A DNA stretch of 64,000 nt, taken from assembly GCF_001940455.1 (NCBI RefSeq), contig NZ_MKQR01000032.1, positions 1-64,000 on the forward strand, written 5' to 3'. The position numbers and the translations under genes are program-made. This DNA comes from Actinokineospora bangkokensis. Its GTDB lineage: Bacteria; Actinomycetota; Actinomycetes; Mycobacteriales; Pseudonocardiaceae. The number at the start of each line of letters is the position of its first letter. Position 1 is the first letter of the stretch. This document shows, in pieces, positions 50,808-60,108 of this stretch. The notes under the pieces are model-generated. The model saw nothing but the letters and a program-made list of their open reading frames with translations. It searched no databases and had not been told where the DNA came from.

Positions 50808-52114
50808 GCCTGCTCCTGCGCTGGGTGGACGGTGGGGATGGCGGGCTCGCCCGCCGACAGCTTGAGACCTTCCCACGGCAGGCTGACCAACCCCTGCCGG
50901 ACGCGGGCGCGGCTGTCGCCCAGGGTCGGCAGGTCGTCGACCGGGTCGCCGCCGCGCAGCAGCGGGACCTGCAGCAGCCGGTCGTGCTCGCCCAGCTCGG
51001 GGGCCGGGCCCGAGGCCAGGTAGACGACCTCCTCCAGCGCGGTCCCGGTGGGCTTGTGCCGCCGCAGCGCCAGCTTGCGCCCGCCGCGCGACTCCTTGTG
51101 CGACGAGCGCTTGGCCACCGGGCGCCCGTCGACCTCCACCAGCTTGTAGACCATGCCCGCGGTGGGGCTGCCCGAGCCGGTCACCACCGAGGTGCCCACG
51201 CCGTAGGCGTCCACCGGTTCGGCGCGCAGCGCGGCGATGGCGTACTCGTCGAGGTCGCCGGAGACCACGATCCTGGTCCCGGTGGCGCCCAGGGCGTCGA
51301 GCTGCTCGCGGGCCTGGCGGGCCAGCACGCCCACGTCGCCGGAGTCGATGCGGATGGCGCCGAGCCGGGGCCCGGCCACCGACACCGCCGTCTCGATGCC
51401 GCGGGTGATGTCGTAGGTGTCGACGAGCAGGGTGGTGCCCACGCCCAGGGCGGCCACCTGCGCCTCGAACGCCTCCTTCTCCGAGTCGTGCAGCAGGGTG
51501 AACGCGTGCGCGCAGGTGCCCGCGGTCGGGATGCCCCAGCTGCGCCCGGCCTCCAGGTTGGACGTGGTGTCGAACCCGGCGATGTGCGCCGCGCGGGCCG
51601 AGGCGACCGCGGCGGCCTCGTGCGTGCGGCGGCTGCCCATCTCGATGATCGGCCTGCCGTTGGCCGCGCTGGCCATCCGCGCCGCCGCCGAGAGCACCGC
51701 GCTGTCGTGGTTGAGGATGGACAGCACCAGCGTCTCCAGCACCACCGCGTCGGCGAAGGTGCCGGTCACCGTCAGCACCGGCGACCCGGGGAAGTACAGC
51801 TCGCCCTCCGGGTAGCCGTCGACGTCCCCGCCGAAGCGGTAGTCGGCCAACCAGCGCAGGGTGTCCTCGTCCACCACCCCGGTGGCCCGCAGGTGCTCGA
51901 CCTCGGCCGGTCCGAAGCGGAAGTCCGCGATGGCCGCCACGACCCGCCGGGTGCCGCCGACCACGCCGTAGCGGCGGCCGTCGGGCAGCCTGCGGGCGAA
52001 GACCTCGAAGGCGCACCGGCGCTGCGCCGTGCCGTCGGCCAGCGCCGCGGACAGCATGGTCAGCTCGTAGTGGTCGGTCAGCAGTGCGGTGCTCAGCCCC
52101 GTGGTCGCAGCCAT
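50804..52114 (-). CDS. pncB: Nicotinate phosphoribosyltransferase
   Basis: 436 residues. Starts TALLTDHYELTMLSAALADGTAQRRCAFEVFARRLP, then EGELYFPGSPVLTVTG, MGSRRTHEAAAVASARAAHIAGFDTTSNLEA and the PRPP-binding region IRIDSGDVGVLARQAREQLDALG, typical of actinobacterial PncB. It joins nicotinate to PRPP to give nicotinate mononucleotide, using ATP. It is coupled to pncA and divergent from clpS across 128 bp, the same pncB-clpS junction as in mycobacteria. Confidence 0.95.
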   Translation of the reverse strand: MAATTGLSTALLTDHYELTMLSAALADGTAQRRCAFEVFARRLPDGRRYGVVGGTRRVVAAIADFRFGPAEVEHLRATGVVDEDTLRWLADYRFGGDVDGYPEGELYFPGSPVLTVTGTFADAVVLETLVLSILNHDSAVLSAAARMASAANGRPIIEMGSRRTHEAAAVASARAAHIAGFDTTSNLEAGRSWGIPTAGTCAHAFTLLHDSEKEAFEAQVAALGVGTTLLVDTYDITRGIETAVSVAGPRLGAIRIDSGDVGVLARQAREQLDALGATGTRIVVSGDLDEYAIAALRAEPVDAYGVGTSVVTGSGSPTAGMVYKLVEVDGRPVAKRSSHKESRGGRKLALRRHKPTGTALEEVVYLASGPAPELGEHDRLLQVPLLRGGDPVDDLPTLGDSRARVRQGLVSLPWEGLKLSAGEPAIPTVHPAQEQA

Positions 52115-52242
52115 GGACGGCAGCCTAAGCGGGCGCGGGCCGCCGCGGGGGCGGGCCGGGCGGAAGCGATCTGTGACGTTGTACTCCGATCGAATGAAGA
52201 TCCGCCGGACCCCGGGAATGCGGACGTGCCACCATTGACCCC

Positions 52243-52542
52243 ATGACCGCGCCAGTCGACATGGAGCAGACCCAGGCCAGCCCGGTCGGTGCCGAGGTGG
52301 TCGCCGAGGACCGGCCGTGGCAGACCGTCGTGTGGAACGACCCGGTCAACCTGATGTCCTACGTGACCTACGTGTTCCAGAAGCTGTTCGGCTACACCCG
52401 CGACCAGGCCACGAAGCTGATGCTCGACGTGCACCACGAGGGCAAGGCGATCGTGTCCAGCGGCTCGAAGGAGAAGGTCGAGGGCGACGTCGCGAAGCTG
52501 CACGCCGCGGGGCTGTGGGCGACGATGGAGCACACCTCGTGA
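52243..52542 (+). CDS. clpS: ATP-dependent Clp protease adaptor
   Basis: 99 residues. The core [46 protein letters not shown] shows the ClpS fold with the N-degron pocket residues (NDPVNLM) and the ClpA/C contact. It delivers N-end-rule substrates to ClpC1P. An N-terminal acidic extension of about 20 residues precedes the domain, as usual. ATG start; the following gene starts at a GTG overlapping its stop (GTGA). Confidence 0.95.
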   Translation: MTAPVDMEQTQASPVGAEVVAEDRPWQTVVWNDPVNLMSYVTYVFQKLFGYTRDQATKLMLDVHHEGKAIVSSGSKEKVEGDVAKLHAAGLWATMEHTS

Positions 52543-53096
52543 AGCCGTGGAAGCGGTCCGGGGGCACCGTCACCGCGCACATCGACCGGCAGGAGGCCGC
52601 GGTGCTGCGCGGCCTGGTGTCCCAGGTCGACGACATGCTGCGCGCCAGGGTCGAGGACACCCCGCAGGACGAGCTCGCCGAGCTGACCGGGATCCGCACC
52701 GGCCCGACGACCTCCCCCGACGACCCGATCCTGTCCCGGCTGCTGCCCGACTTCCACCGCCTCGACGACGACAACCCGTCGAAGGAGGACCTGGACTCCG
52801 CGGCGATGCTGCGCTCGCTGCACGAGCCGCGGCTGCTGGAGGCCAAGGTGGGGGTGGCGGCGGTGGTGCTGGAGACCTGCCCGGCCAACGGCGGTGACCT
52901 GGCGCTGACCCCGGAGCAGGCCGACGCGTGGCTCTCGGCGCTCAACGACGTGCGGCTGGCCCTGGGCACCGCGATCGAGGTCAGCGAGGACATGCCGGAC
53001 GAGCTGCCCGACGACGACCCGCGCAGCCCGCACCTGTCCGTCTACCACTGGCTCACCTGGGTGCAGGAGTCCCTGGTGCAGGCACTGTCCTCGTGA
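52539..53096 (+). CDS. DUF2017 protein
   Basis: 185 residues from the overlapping GTG. The SV-type acidic helical protein contains [37 protein letters not shown] and [18 protein letters not shown], hallmarks of DUF2017, which follows clpS throughout actinobacteria (Rv1332 in M. tuberculosis). Its role is unknown; linkage suggests partnership with ClpS or the Clp protease. Its stop overlaps the next start (GTGA). Confidence 0.9.
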   Translation: MKPWKRSGGTVTAHIDRQEAAVLRGLVSQVDDMLRARVEDTPQDELAELTGIRTGPTTSPDDPILSRLLPDFHRLDDDNPSKEDLDSAAMLRSLHEPRLLEAKVGVAAVVLETCPANGGDLALTPEQADAWLSALNDVRLALGTAIEVSEDMPDELPDDDPRSPHLSVYHWLTWVQESLVQALSS

Positions 53097-53740
53097 CGGT
53101 CCTGGTCGGACGCAGCGGCGGCGCGGTGGTGGTGCTGCTGCCCGAGGGCTCCGTCGGCGGCGCGGACGCCCGCGGCGGCCCGGCGGGCACCCGGGAGGTC
53201 GAGGTGCTGGCGCCGGAGAACCTGGTGGCCAGGGTGGACGCGGTGTGCGTCGGCTCGGGCGGCCCCGCGGGGCTGGCCGCCGCGGACGGGGTGATGCGCT
53301 GGTTGCGCGAGCGCGACCGGGGCTTCCGCGTCGGGGACGACCCGGGGCAGGTGGTGCCCATCGTCCCGGCCGCCACCGACCCCGGCGGGGAGGTCGCCTC
53401 GGCGGAGGCGGGCCACCTGGCGTGCGAGGCGGCGGAGCCGGTGCCGGAAGGCTCCTGGGTCGCCGTCGGTGACCACCGGGTGCAGGCCGTGCCTGCGGGC
53501 GCCGTGGCCGTGGTGGTCACCGACGCCCCCCTGGACAAGGCGCAGTGCAGGCGGTTGGCGATCTCCGCGCGGGACGGGGCCGTGCGCGCCGCGGGCGCGG
53601 GCGGGCTGGGCGCGTTCACGGTGTTCACCGCGGCGACGGGGCAGGCGGCGGCGCCGGTCGGGCCTGCGGCGCTGGACCGGTTGTGCGGTGCCGCCGCCGA
53701 CGCGGTCGCCGGGGCGTGGGGCGGGGCGTCGCGGCCCTGA
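53093..53740 (+). CDS. P1-family (DmpA/S58-like) peptidase homologue, shortened and probably inactive
   Basis: 215 residues. It keeps P1-peptidase blocks (DARGGPAGTREVEVLAPENLVARVDAVCVGSGGPAGLAAADGVMRWL, and AVVVTDAPLDKAQCRRLAISARDGAVRAAG), with the position between DUF2017 and mec, where mycobacteria carry a full-length P1 homologue. Two things are missing. The protein is more than 100 residues shorter than usual, with the central GGLGSAS-type region gone. The self-cleavage and nucleophile site before VVVTDAPL (usually N-T/S-T) reads P-A-G-A. So autoprocessing is not expected. It may be decaying or retain a binding role. Confidence 0.75.
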   Translation: MTVLVGRSGGAVVVLLPEGSVGGADARGGPAGTREVEVLAPENLVARVDAVCVGSGGPAGLAAADGVMRWLRERDRGFRVGDDPGQVVPIVPAATDPGGEVASAEAGHLACEAAEPVPEGSWVAVGDHRVQAVPAGAVAVVVTDAPLDKAQCRRLAISARDGAVRAAGAGGLGAFTVFTAATGQAAAPVGPAALDRLCGAAADAVAGAWGGASRP

Positions 53741-53792
53741 GCAGGGGCGCCGCCCGCCGCTCTCACCGACTGGGACGCCGCCGACCAGCAAG

Positions 53793-53798
53793 TAGGAT
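53793..53798 (+). promoter_or_regulatory. -10 hexamer TAGGAT, leaderless start of mec
   Basis: Seven nucleotides before the GTG at 53806. An ATG at 53797 overlaps the box and is therefore a poor start. Confidence 0.5.
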
Positions 53799-53805
53799 GG
53801 GCGCC

Positions 53806-54258
53806 GTGCTGACGATCCGCCGAGACCTCGTGGACGCGATGGTGGCCCACGCCCTGCGCGACCACCCCGACGAGGCGTGCGGTGTCATCGCGGGACCCGA
53901 CGACGGCTCGGACCGCCCGGAGCGGTTCATCCCGATGGTCAACGCCGCCCGCTCGCCCACCTTCTACGAGTTCGACTCCGCGGACCTGCTCCGGCTCTAC
54001 CGGGAGATGGACGCCAACGACGAGGTGCCGGTGGTCGTCTACCACTCGCACACGGCCACCGAGGCCTACCCGTCGCGCACCGACGTCTCCTACGCCTCCG
54101 AGCCGTTCGCCCACTACGTGCTGGTCTCCACCCGCGACCCCGAGGTGCGCGAGGTGCGCTCCTACCGGATCGTCGACGGCGAGATCACCGAGGAGGAGGT
54201 CGAGGTGGTGGAGTCCTACCACCTCGCAGGCACCGGACCGGACGCTCCCGTGGAGTGA
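53806..54258 (+). CDS. mec: Mec+ (JAMM/M67) metallopeptidase of the CysO-cysteine pathway
   Basis: 150 residues. JAMM zinc protease: Glu in HPDEACGVIAGP (about 26) and the motif YHSHTATEAYPSRTDV (HxH...S..D, about 80-92). In M. tuberculosis Mec+ (Rv1334) cleaves cysteine from the C-terminus of the CysO-cysteine adduct made by CysM. Gene order mec-cysO-cysM is conserved here. I choose GTG 53806 (leaderless, VLTIRRDLVDAM) rather than the upstream ATG. Because CysO here ends with two residues after Gly-Gly, Mec+ might also trim them. Confidence 0.93.
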   Translation: MLTIRRDLVDAMVAHALRDHPDEACGVIAGPDDGSDRPERFIPMVNAARSPTFYEFDSADLLRLYREMDANDEVPVVVYHSHTATEAYPSRTDVSYASEPFAHYVLVSTRDPEVREVRSYRIVDGEITEEEVEVVESYHLAGTGPDAPVE

Positions 54259-54346
54259 TCCGACCCCGCCCCGGAATACCCGGGGCGGTCCCGCACGTCT
54301 TCACCACTGGACCCAGCAGCACGCCCACCCCGGAGGTTCGACCACC

Positions 54347-54625
54347 ATGGCCGTCACGGTCTCCATCCCGACCATCCTGCGCACGCACACCGGCGGCGAG
54401 AAGTCCGTCCCGGCGGCGGGTTCCACCCTGGCCGAGGTGATCGACGACCTCGAGGCCAACCACGGCGGCATCAAGCAGCGCCTGGTCAAGGACGGCGCGC
54501 TGCACCGGTTCGTCAACGTCTACGTCAACGACGAGGACGTGCGCTTCGCCGGTGGCCTGGAGGCCGCGGTGGCCGACGGCGACAACGTGACGATCCTGCC
54601 CGCGGTCGCGGGCGGCGCGCGCTGA
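54347..54625 (+). CDS. cysO: CysO sulfur-carrier protein (ubiquitin-like)
   Basis: 92 residues, MoaD/ThiS fold: VTVSIPTILRTHTGGEKSVPAAGSTLAEVIDDLEAN, FVNVYVNDEDVRFAGGLEAAVADGDNVTILPAVAGG. The Gly-Gly end is the site where MoeZ-type activation forms a thiocarboxylate, which CysM uses to sulfurate O-phosphoserine. Unlike M. tuberculosis CysO, which to my memory ends at Gly-Gly, this one continues with Ala-Arg, so the tail may have to be trimmed before activation. ATG with GGAGG upstream; 65 bp before cysM. Confidence 0.94.
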   Translation: MAVTVSIPTILRTHTGGEKSVPAAGSTLAEVIDDLEANHGGIKQRLVKDGALHRFVNVYVNDEDVRFAGGLEAAVADGDNVTILPAVAGGAR

Positions 54626-54648
54626 CGCCCCTGATGCCGACCACCTGA

Positions 54649-55641
<993 letters not shown>

Positions 55642-55694
55642 GGCCTGCTCTCTCACAGAGCAGGCTTTGAGGACAGGCCCTCGGGCCTGTCCTC
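55642..55694. mobile_element. Footprint of the IS427-like element family (solo ends)
   Basis: CTAG (55638-55641, overlapping the cysM stop) is followed by GGCCTG; CTTTGAGGACAGGCC at 55665-55679 is the exact inverted copy of the left terminal repeat of the IS at 15929. GGCCTGTCCTC at 55684-55694 repeats the first 11 bases of that end. The bases 55669-55694 form a 12-bp palindromic stem. No transposase lies between, so these are remnants or a minimal non-autonomous element. Confidence 0.65.
55644..55664 (+). terminator. Hairpin right after cysM
   Basis: CCTGCTCT-N5-AGAGCAGG, perfect 8-bp arms followed by CTTT, 3 bp past the cysM stop. It could serve as terminator, but its outer bases coincide with an IS-end footprint. 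Confidence 0.55.
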
Positions 55695-55709
55695 GGCGCG
55701 GCGCGCGGG

Positions 55710-55715
55710 TACTGT
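55710..55715 (+). promoter_or_regulatory. -10 hexamer TACTGT, leaderless start
   Basis: Seven nucleotides before GTG 55723; just downstream of the IS footprint. Confidence 0.4.
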
Positions 55716-55722
55716 GCCCGCC

Positions 55723-56184
55723 GTGCCGACCCACTCCGCCACCCGGTTCGTGCCCGCCCCGGTCGGGGCGGTGTGGCCGGTGGTGTCCGAGGCGTCCCGG
55801 CTGCCGGACTGGTGCAGCTTCGCCGACCGGGTGGACGTGGTCTCCGGGTCCGGGGTCGGCCAGCTGCGCCTGGCCCGCGCCCTGCTCGACGGCGGGCGGC
55901 GCCAGGAGGTCGACCAGGAGGTCGTGGAGTTCGAGCCCGGCGCCCGGGTCGCCTGGCGGCAGCTGGCCGAGCGGGTCGAGGACGCCCCGGCCCCGGTGCG
56001 GGCCACCGGGGTCGTCTTCCGCGTGGTGCTGGCCCCCGAGGGCGACGGCACCCGCGTGCGCTTCGAGACCTCCCGCACGCCCGTGGGCCTGGGCAACCTG
56101 CTGGCCCTGCACCTGTTCGGCGGCCCGCGGCTGACCCGCACCCTCGACGAGTCCCTGGTGCGCCTCACCCGCTCCCTCGCCTGA
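55723..56184 (+). CDS. SRPBCC-family (START-like) protein
   Basis: 153 residues. The pattern ATRFVPAPVGAVWPVVSEASRLPDWCSFADRVDVV, a central beta sheet and a long C-terminal helix LTRTLDESLVRLTRSL is that of the polyketide-cyclase/START-like hydrophobic-ligand-binding fold. Ligand unknown. GTG 55723 is chosen for the leaderless spacing; a GTG three codons earlier is also in frame. It is the first gene of a four-gene insert between cysM and the rhomboid gene. Confidence 0.8.
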   Translation: MPTHSATRFVPAPVGAVWPVVSEASRLPDWCSFADRVDVVSGSGVGQLRLARALLDGGRRQEVDQEVVEFEPGARVAWRQLAERVEDAPAPVRATGVVFRVVLAPEGDGTRVRFETSRTPVGLGNLLALHLFGGPRLTRTLDESLVRLTRSLA

Positions 56185-56229
56185 AGTTCCCCTGTGGACC
56201 GACCGGCGCAATCCGCTGGCGCCCCCGGG

Positions 56230-56235
56230 CAGGAT
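56230..56235 (+). promoter_or_regulatory. -10-like CAGGAT, leaderless start
   Basis: Six nucleotides before GTG 56242; first base deviates from TANNNT. Confidence 0.35.
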
Positions 56236-56241
56236 GGGGGT

Positions 56242-56934
56242 GTGAAGCTGATCGGGTTGCTGGGCGGGATGAGCTGGGAGTCCTCGGCGGAGTACTACCG
56301 CGTGCTCAACGAGCGGGTGAAGCAGCGGCTGGGCGGGCTGCACTCCGCGCGCTGCGTGCTGTACTCGGTGGACTTCGCCGAGGTCGAGCGCATGCAGGCC
56401 GAGGGCCGCTGGGACGACGCCGGGCTGCTGCTGCGCGACGCGGCGCGGGCGCTGGTGCGCGCCGGGGCCGAGCTGGTGGTGCTGTGCACCAACACCATGC
56501 ACAAGGTCGCCGCGGCCGTGGAGGACGACCTCGGGGTGCCGTTGCTGCACCTGGCGGACACCACCGCGCAGGCCGTGCGCGACGCCGGGCTGCACCGGGT
56601 CGGGCTGCTCGGCACGGCGTTCACCATGGAGCAGGACTTCTACACCGGCAGGCTCGCCGAGCGCGGCGTGCGGGCCATCGTGCCCGAGGCCGAGGACCGG
56701 GCCGAGGTGCACCGGATCATCTACTCCGAGCTGGTGCTCGGGCGGGTGGAGGAGGCCTCCCGGCAGGTGTACCGGGAGGTCATCGCCCGCCTGGTGGCCC
56801 GCGGCGCGCAGGGCGTGGTGCTGGGGTGCACCGAGATCGAGCTGCTGGTGTCGCAGGCCGACAGCCCGGTCCCGGTGTTCCCCACCACGCGCCTGCACGC
56901 CGAGGCCGCCGTGGACGCCGCCCTCAGAGGGTGA
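56242..56934 (+). CDS. Aspartate/glutamate racemase family protein
   Basis: 230 residues. IGLLGGMSWESSAEYYRVLNE at the N-terminus, the first catalytic Cys in VVLCTNTMHK (about 83) and the second in VVLGCTEIELLV (about 192) are the aspartate racemase (RacD/YgeA) hallmarks. It acts without cofactor by two-Cys proton exchange; YgeA-type members racemise broad amino acids. Distinct from the MurI encoded at 59267. Its 3' end overlaps the convergent aldo/keto reductase gene by 11 bp. Confidence 0.88.
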   Translation: MKLIGLLGGMSWESSAEYYRVLNERVKQRLGGLHSARCVLYSVDFAEVERMQAEGRWDDAGLLLRDAARALVRAGAELVVLCTNTMHKVAAAVEDDLGVPLLHLADTTAQAVRDAGLHRVGLLGTAFTMEQDFYTGRLAERGVRAIVPEAEDRAEVHRIIYSELVLGRVEEASRQVYREVIARLVARGAQGVVLGCTEIELLVSQADSPVPVFPTTRLHAEAAVDAALRG

Positions 56935-57766
56935 GGTCGGCCAGGTCCTGCTCGGTGAGGGTGATCTCGCCCACCGCCAGGTTGGACTCCAGGTGCTCCA
57001 CCGACGAGGTGCCCGGGATGAGCAGGATGTTCGGCGAGCGGTGCAGCAGCCACGCCAGCGCCACCTGCCGGTCGCTGACCCCGTGCCGCTCGGCCACCCG
57101 GTGCAGCACGTCGGCCTGGATGGGGGTGAACCCGCCGAGCGGGAAGAACGGCACGTAGGCGATGCCCAGCTCGTTGGTCAGGTCCACCATGGGGTCGTCG
57201 GAGTGGTCGACGACGTTGTAGAGGTTCTGCACGCACACCACCGGGGCGATGTCGCGCGCCTCCTGCAGCTGCTCGGCCGAGACGACGCTGACGCCCAGCT
57301 CCTTGATGAGCCCCTGCTCGCGCAGCTCCGCCAGCACCCCGAACGGCTCGGCCAGCGACATCTCCACCGGGCGCCCGTCCGGGCTGGGCAGCCGCAGGTT
57401 CACCACGTCGAGGGCGTCCACGCCGAGCCGGTCGAGGTTGTCGCGCACGGCCTGGCGCAGCTCCTCGGGCGCCAGCGCGGGCGGCCAGCCGCCCTCGGCG
57501 TCGCGCTTGGCCCCGACCTTGGTGACCAGCACCAGGTCCTCGGGGTAGGGGTGCAGCGCCTCCTTGATGATCTCGTTGGTGACGTGCGGGCCGTAGTAGT
57601 CCGAGGTGTCGATGTGCCGGATGCCCAGCTCGACCGCGCGCCGCAGCACCGCGACGCACGCGGCGCGGTCGGCGGGCGGGCCGAACACGTGCGGGCCCGC
57701 CAACTGCATGGCCCCGTACCCGATCCGACCGACCTCGGCCCCGCCCAACTTCCCTGTCATCTGCAT
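56924..57766 (-). CDS. Aldo/keto reductase
   Basis: 280 residues, TIM-barrel NADPH oxidoreductase. IGYGAMQLAG, GIRHIDTSDYYGPHVTNEIIKEAL with the catalytic Asp/Tyr, LVTKVGAKRD with the Lys, and the cofactor region IPGTSSVEHLESNLA near the C-terminus. The expected active-site His sits in a VVNLRLPSP stretch that lacks it, as in several AKR members. Substrate cannot be inferred. ATG with AGGTGGAGG upstream. Divergent from the LuxR-type regulator, 67 bp apart, which may control it. Confidence 0.9.
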   Translation of the reverse strand: MQMTGKLGGAEVGRIGYGAMQLAGPHVFGPPADRAACVAVLRRAVELGIRHIDTSDYYGPHVTNEIIKEALHPYPEDLVLVTKVGAKRDAEGGWPPALAPEELRQAVRDNLDRLGVDALDVVNLRLPSPDGRPVEMSLAEPFGVLAELREQGLIKELGVSVVSAEQLQEARDIAPVVCVQNLYNVVDHSDDPMVDLTNELGIAYVPFFPLGGFTPIQADVLHRVAERHGVSDRQVALAWLLHRSPNILLIPGTSSVEHLESNLAVGEITLTEQDLADLTL

Positions 57767-57833
57767 GCCTCCACCTTGCTGCACCCGCCGCGGGCGGTCA
57801 TCTCCTGGCAGGACCTTGCCACCCGGTGCCACC

Positions 57834-58478
57834 ATGGTGGTGATGAGGACCGAGGGCATCGCGGTGGTCCACGGCATGCGCGAGCTGTGGGAGCGCACCG
57901 CACACCTGTTCACCGGCGCGCGCAGCGAGGTCAGCTGTGCGGCCGACCAGTACGCGAACTGGGTCCGGCTGGTCTCGCCCGCGCGGCGCTCGCCTGCCGG
58001 GGTCCGGGTCCGCAAGCTCTACCACGCGGGCCTGATGCTGGACCCGGGCTTCTCCGACTACGCCCGCCGGATGGCGTCGCTGGGCGCGCAGGTGCGCGTG
58101 CCGACCCGGGAGATGGGGGAGACCATCCTCATCGACGGCCGGGTGGCGATCCTGGCGGGCGGCAGCGACGCGGGCACGCCCACCTTCAGCGTGATCACCG
58201 TGCCGGAGGTGGTCCACGGCGTCAGCGGCCTGTTCGAGTCGGCGTGGGTGGGCGCCACGCCGCTCGCGGCCTGGGACGCCACCAGCGCCGAGCTGCGCGC
58301 GATCGCGCCGCGGGTGCTGGAGGTGCTGGCCGCGGGCGCCAAGGACGAGACCGCGGCCCGCACGGTGGGCCTGTCGGTGCGCACCTACCGGCGCCGGGTG
58401 GCCGAGCTCATGGCCGCCCTCGGCGCCGAGACCCGCTTCCAGGCAGGCGTCCGCGCCCGCGAGCTCGGCCTCATCTGA
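57834..58478 (+). CDS. LuxR/TrmB-like helix-turn-helix regulator
   Basis: 214 residues. The C-terminal ~60 residues form a LuxR-type helix-turn-helix (RVLEVLAAGAKDETAARTVGLSVRTYRRRVAELMAAL). The N-terminal part (VRKLYHAGLMLDPGFSDYARRMASLGAQVRVP, then ILIDGRVAILAGG) resembles the phospholipase-D-like effector region of TrmB-type actinobacterial regulators, without the winged helix that usually precedes it. Probably a shortened form. It is the divergent partner of the aldo/keto reductase. I start it at ATG 57834. Confidence 0.78.
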   Translation: MVVMRTEGIAVVHGMRELWERTAHLFTGARSEVSCAADQYANWVRLVSPARRSPAGVRVRKLYHAGLMLDPGFSDYARRMASLGAQVRVPTREMGETILIDGRVAILAGGSDAGTPTFSVITVPEVVHGVSGLFESAWVGATPLAAWDATSAELRAIAPRVLEVLAAGAKDETAARTVGLSVRTYRRRVAELMAALGAETRFQAGVRARELGLI

Positions 58479-58621
58479 GGCCCCCACCCGGACCAGCCGA
58501 TCGCGGCGGGACAACCGGGCGACGCCTTCCCCGCCGGGCCGGGCGAGCCCGCGCCCGAGCCGCCAGGTCGGAGGCGATGCCGGGCGGGACAAGGGGACGG
58601 GTGGTGGGAGGAATGAGCACG

Positions 58622-58627
58622 TAGCCT
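58622..58627 (+). promoter_or_regulatory. -10 hexamer TAGCCT, leaderless start of rhomboid gene
   Basis: Seven nucleotides before GTG 58635. Confidence 0.45.
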
Positions 58628-58634
58628 GGGTGGT

Positions 58635-59270
58635 GTGAGCTCATCTCCGGTCAAGGCGCCCGGGAGCCGGGTGCTGCCGCCCAACCCGGTCCAGGCGGCG
58701 GTCGTCATCGGGTGCCTGACGCTGGTCCTGTACCTGGTCGAGGGGGTCGACTCGGTCATGGGCGGGCGGCTGGACCAGAACGGGATCGTGCCGCGGGCGG
58801 CCACGGGCCTCGACGGCATCCTCTGGGCGCCGCTGCTGCACGCGGGCTGGGGGCACCTGATCAGCAACACGCTGCCGTTCGCGGTGCTGGGCTTCCTGGC
58901 CATGGCCAACGGGCTCGCGCAGTGGGTGGCGGTGACCGCGACCATCTGGGTCGTGTCCGGGGTCGGGGTCTGGGTGAGCGGCAACGGCGGCAGCGTCACC
59001 GTCGGCGCGTCCGGCATCTGCTTCGGGTGGCTGCTGTTCCTGCTGGTGCGGGGCATCTTCAACCGCAGCGCGCTGCAACTGGGGCTGGCGGTGGTGCTGC
59101 TGGCCTACTGGGGCACCATGCTGTTCGGCGTGCTGCCCGGCGACCCGCGGATCTCCTGGCAGGGGCACCTGTTCGGCGCCCTCGGCGGGGTGGTCGCGGC
59201 GTGGCTGGTGGCCCAGGCGAACAAGGGCATGGCCAAGCGGGAGCAGTCGCCTCCCCCCTTCGCGGCGTGA
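58635..59270 (+). CDS. Rhomboid-family intramembrane serine protease
   Basis: 211 residues, six helices. Oxyanion/structural region [18 protein letters not shown] (about 73), catalytic Ser in [13 protein letters not shown] (GASG, about 122) and catalytic His in [13 protein letters not shown] (about 178). It cleaves transmembrane substrates within the bilayer. GTG, leaderless. It is the start of the conserved rhomboid-murI-PDE-rph-rdgB run (Rv1337-Rv1341); the murI start overlaps its stop. Confidence 0.92.
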   Translation: MSSSPVKAPGSRVLPPNPVQAAVVIGCLTLVLYLVEGVDSVMGGRLDQNGIVPRAATGLDGILWAPLLHAGWGHLISNTLPFAVLGFLAMANGLAQWVAVTATIWVVSGVGVWVSGNGGSVTVGASGICFGWLLFLLVRGIFNRSALQLGLAVVLLAYWGTMLFGVLPGDPRISWQGHLFGALGGVVAAWLVAQANKGMAKREQSPPPFAA

Positions 59271-60073
59271 GCCCGGCCAACGACGCCCCCATCGGGATCT
59301 TCGACTCCGGGGTGGGCGGGCTGACCGTGGCGCGCGCGATCGCCGACCAGCTCCCGGGCGAGCGGCTGCGCTACATCGGCGACACGGCCAACGGCCCCTA
59401 CGGTCCCCAGCCCATCGCGCGGGTGCGCGAGACGGCGCTGGGGGTGGCCGACCGGTTGGTGGACAGCGGGGTCAAGGCGCTCGTCATCGCGTGCAACACC
59501 GCTTCCTCCGCCTGCCTGCGGGACGCGCGCGAGCGCTATGACGTGCCGGTGGTGGAGGTCATCGTGCCCGCGACGCGCCGCGCGGCGGCGGCCACCCGGT
59601 CCGGGCGGGTGGGAGTGATCGGAACCGCTGGAACGATTCGGTCGCGGGCCTACGACGACGCGTTCGCCGCCGCGCCGGGGGTCGAGCTGACCAGCGCGGC
59701 GTGCCCGCGGTTCGTCGACTTCGTCGAACGCGGCGTGACCGCCGGGCGCCAGGTGCTGGGCCTCGCGCAGACCTACCTGGAGCCGCTGCAGGAGGCCGGG
59801 GTCGACACCCTGGTGCTCGGCTGCACGCACTACCCGCTGCTCACCGGCCTGATCCAGGTGGTGATGGGGCCGGGGGTGACGCTGGTGTCCAGCGCCGAGG
59901 AGTGCGCCAAGGACGTGTTCCGGGTGCTCACCGAGGGTGACCTGCTGGCCGGGCCGGACCGGCCGGTCGAGCACGAGTTCCGGGCCACCGGGCCCGCCGA
60001 GCCGTTCGAGCGGTTGGCCCGCCGGTTCCTCGGCCCGGCCTTGCTCGGGGCGACCGGGAGCGCGGTTCGGTGA
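59267..60073 (+). CDS. murI: Glutamate racemase
   Basis: 268 residues. [16 protein letters not shown] (about 9), [14 protein letters not shown], first catalytic Cys in [12 protein letters not shown] (about 74) and second in [13 protein letters not shown] (about 186). It makes D-glutamate for peptidoglycan. GTG overlaps the rhomboid stop (GTGA). Confidence 0.96.
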   Translation: MSPANDAPIGIFDSGVGGLTVARAIADQLPGERLRYIGDTANGPYGPQPIARVRETALGVADRLVDSGVKALVIACNTASSACLRDARERYDVPVVEVIVPATRRAAAATRSGRVGVIGTAGTIRSRAYDDAFAAAPGVELTSAACPRFVDFVERGVTAGRQVLGLAQTYLEPLQEAGVDTLVLGCTHYPLLTGLIQVVMGPGVTLVSSAEECAKDVFRVLTEGDLLAGPDRPVEHEFRATGPAEPFERLARRFLGPALLGATGSAVR

Positions 60074-60108
60074 TCGTGCCGGGGCCGCCCGTGTGACACC
60101 CTGTCCGG

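Noticed and set aside
53545-53805. Longer start for mec
   Set aside because: It overlaps the P1-like gene in another frame and the TAGGAT promoter; the homologous N-terminus begins at 53806.
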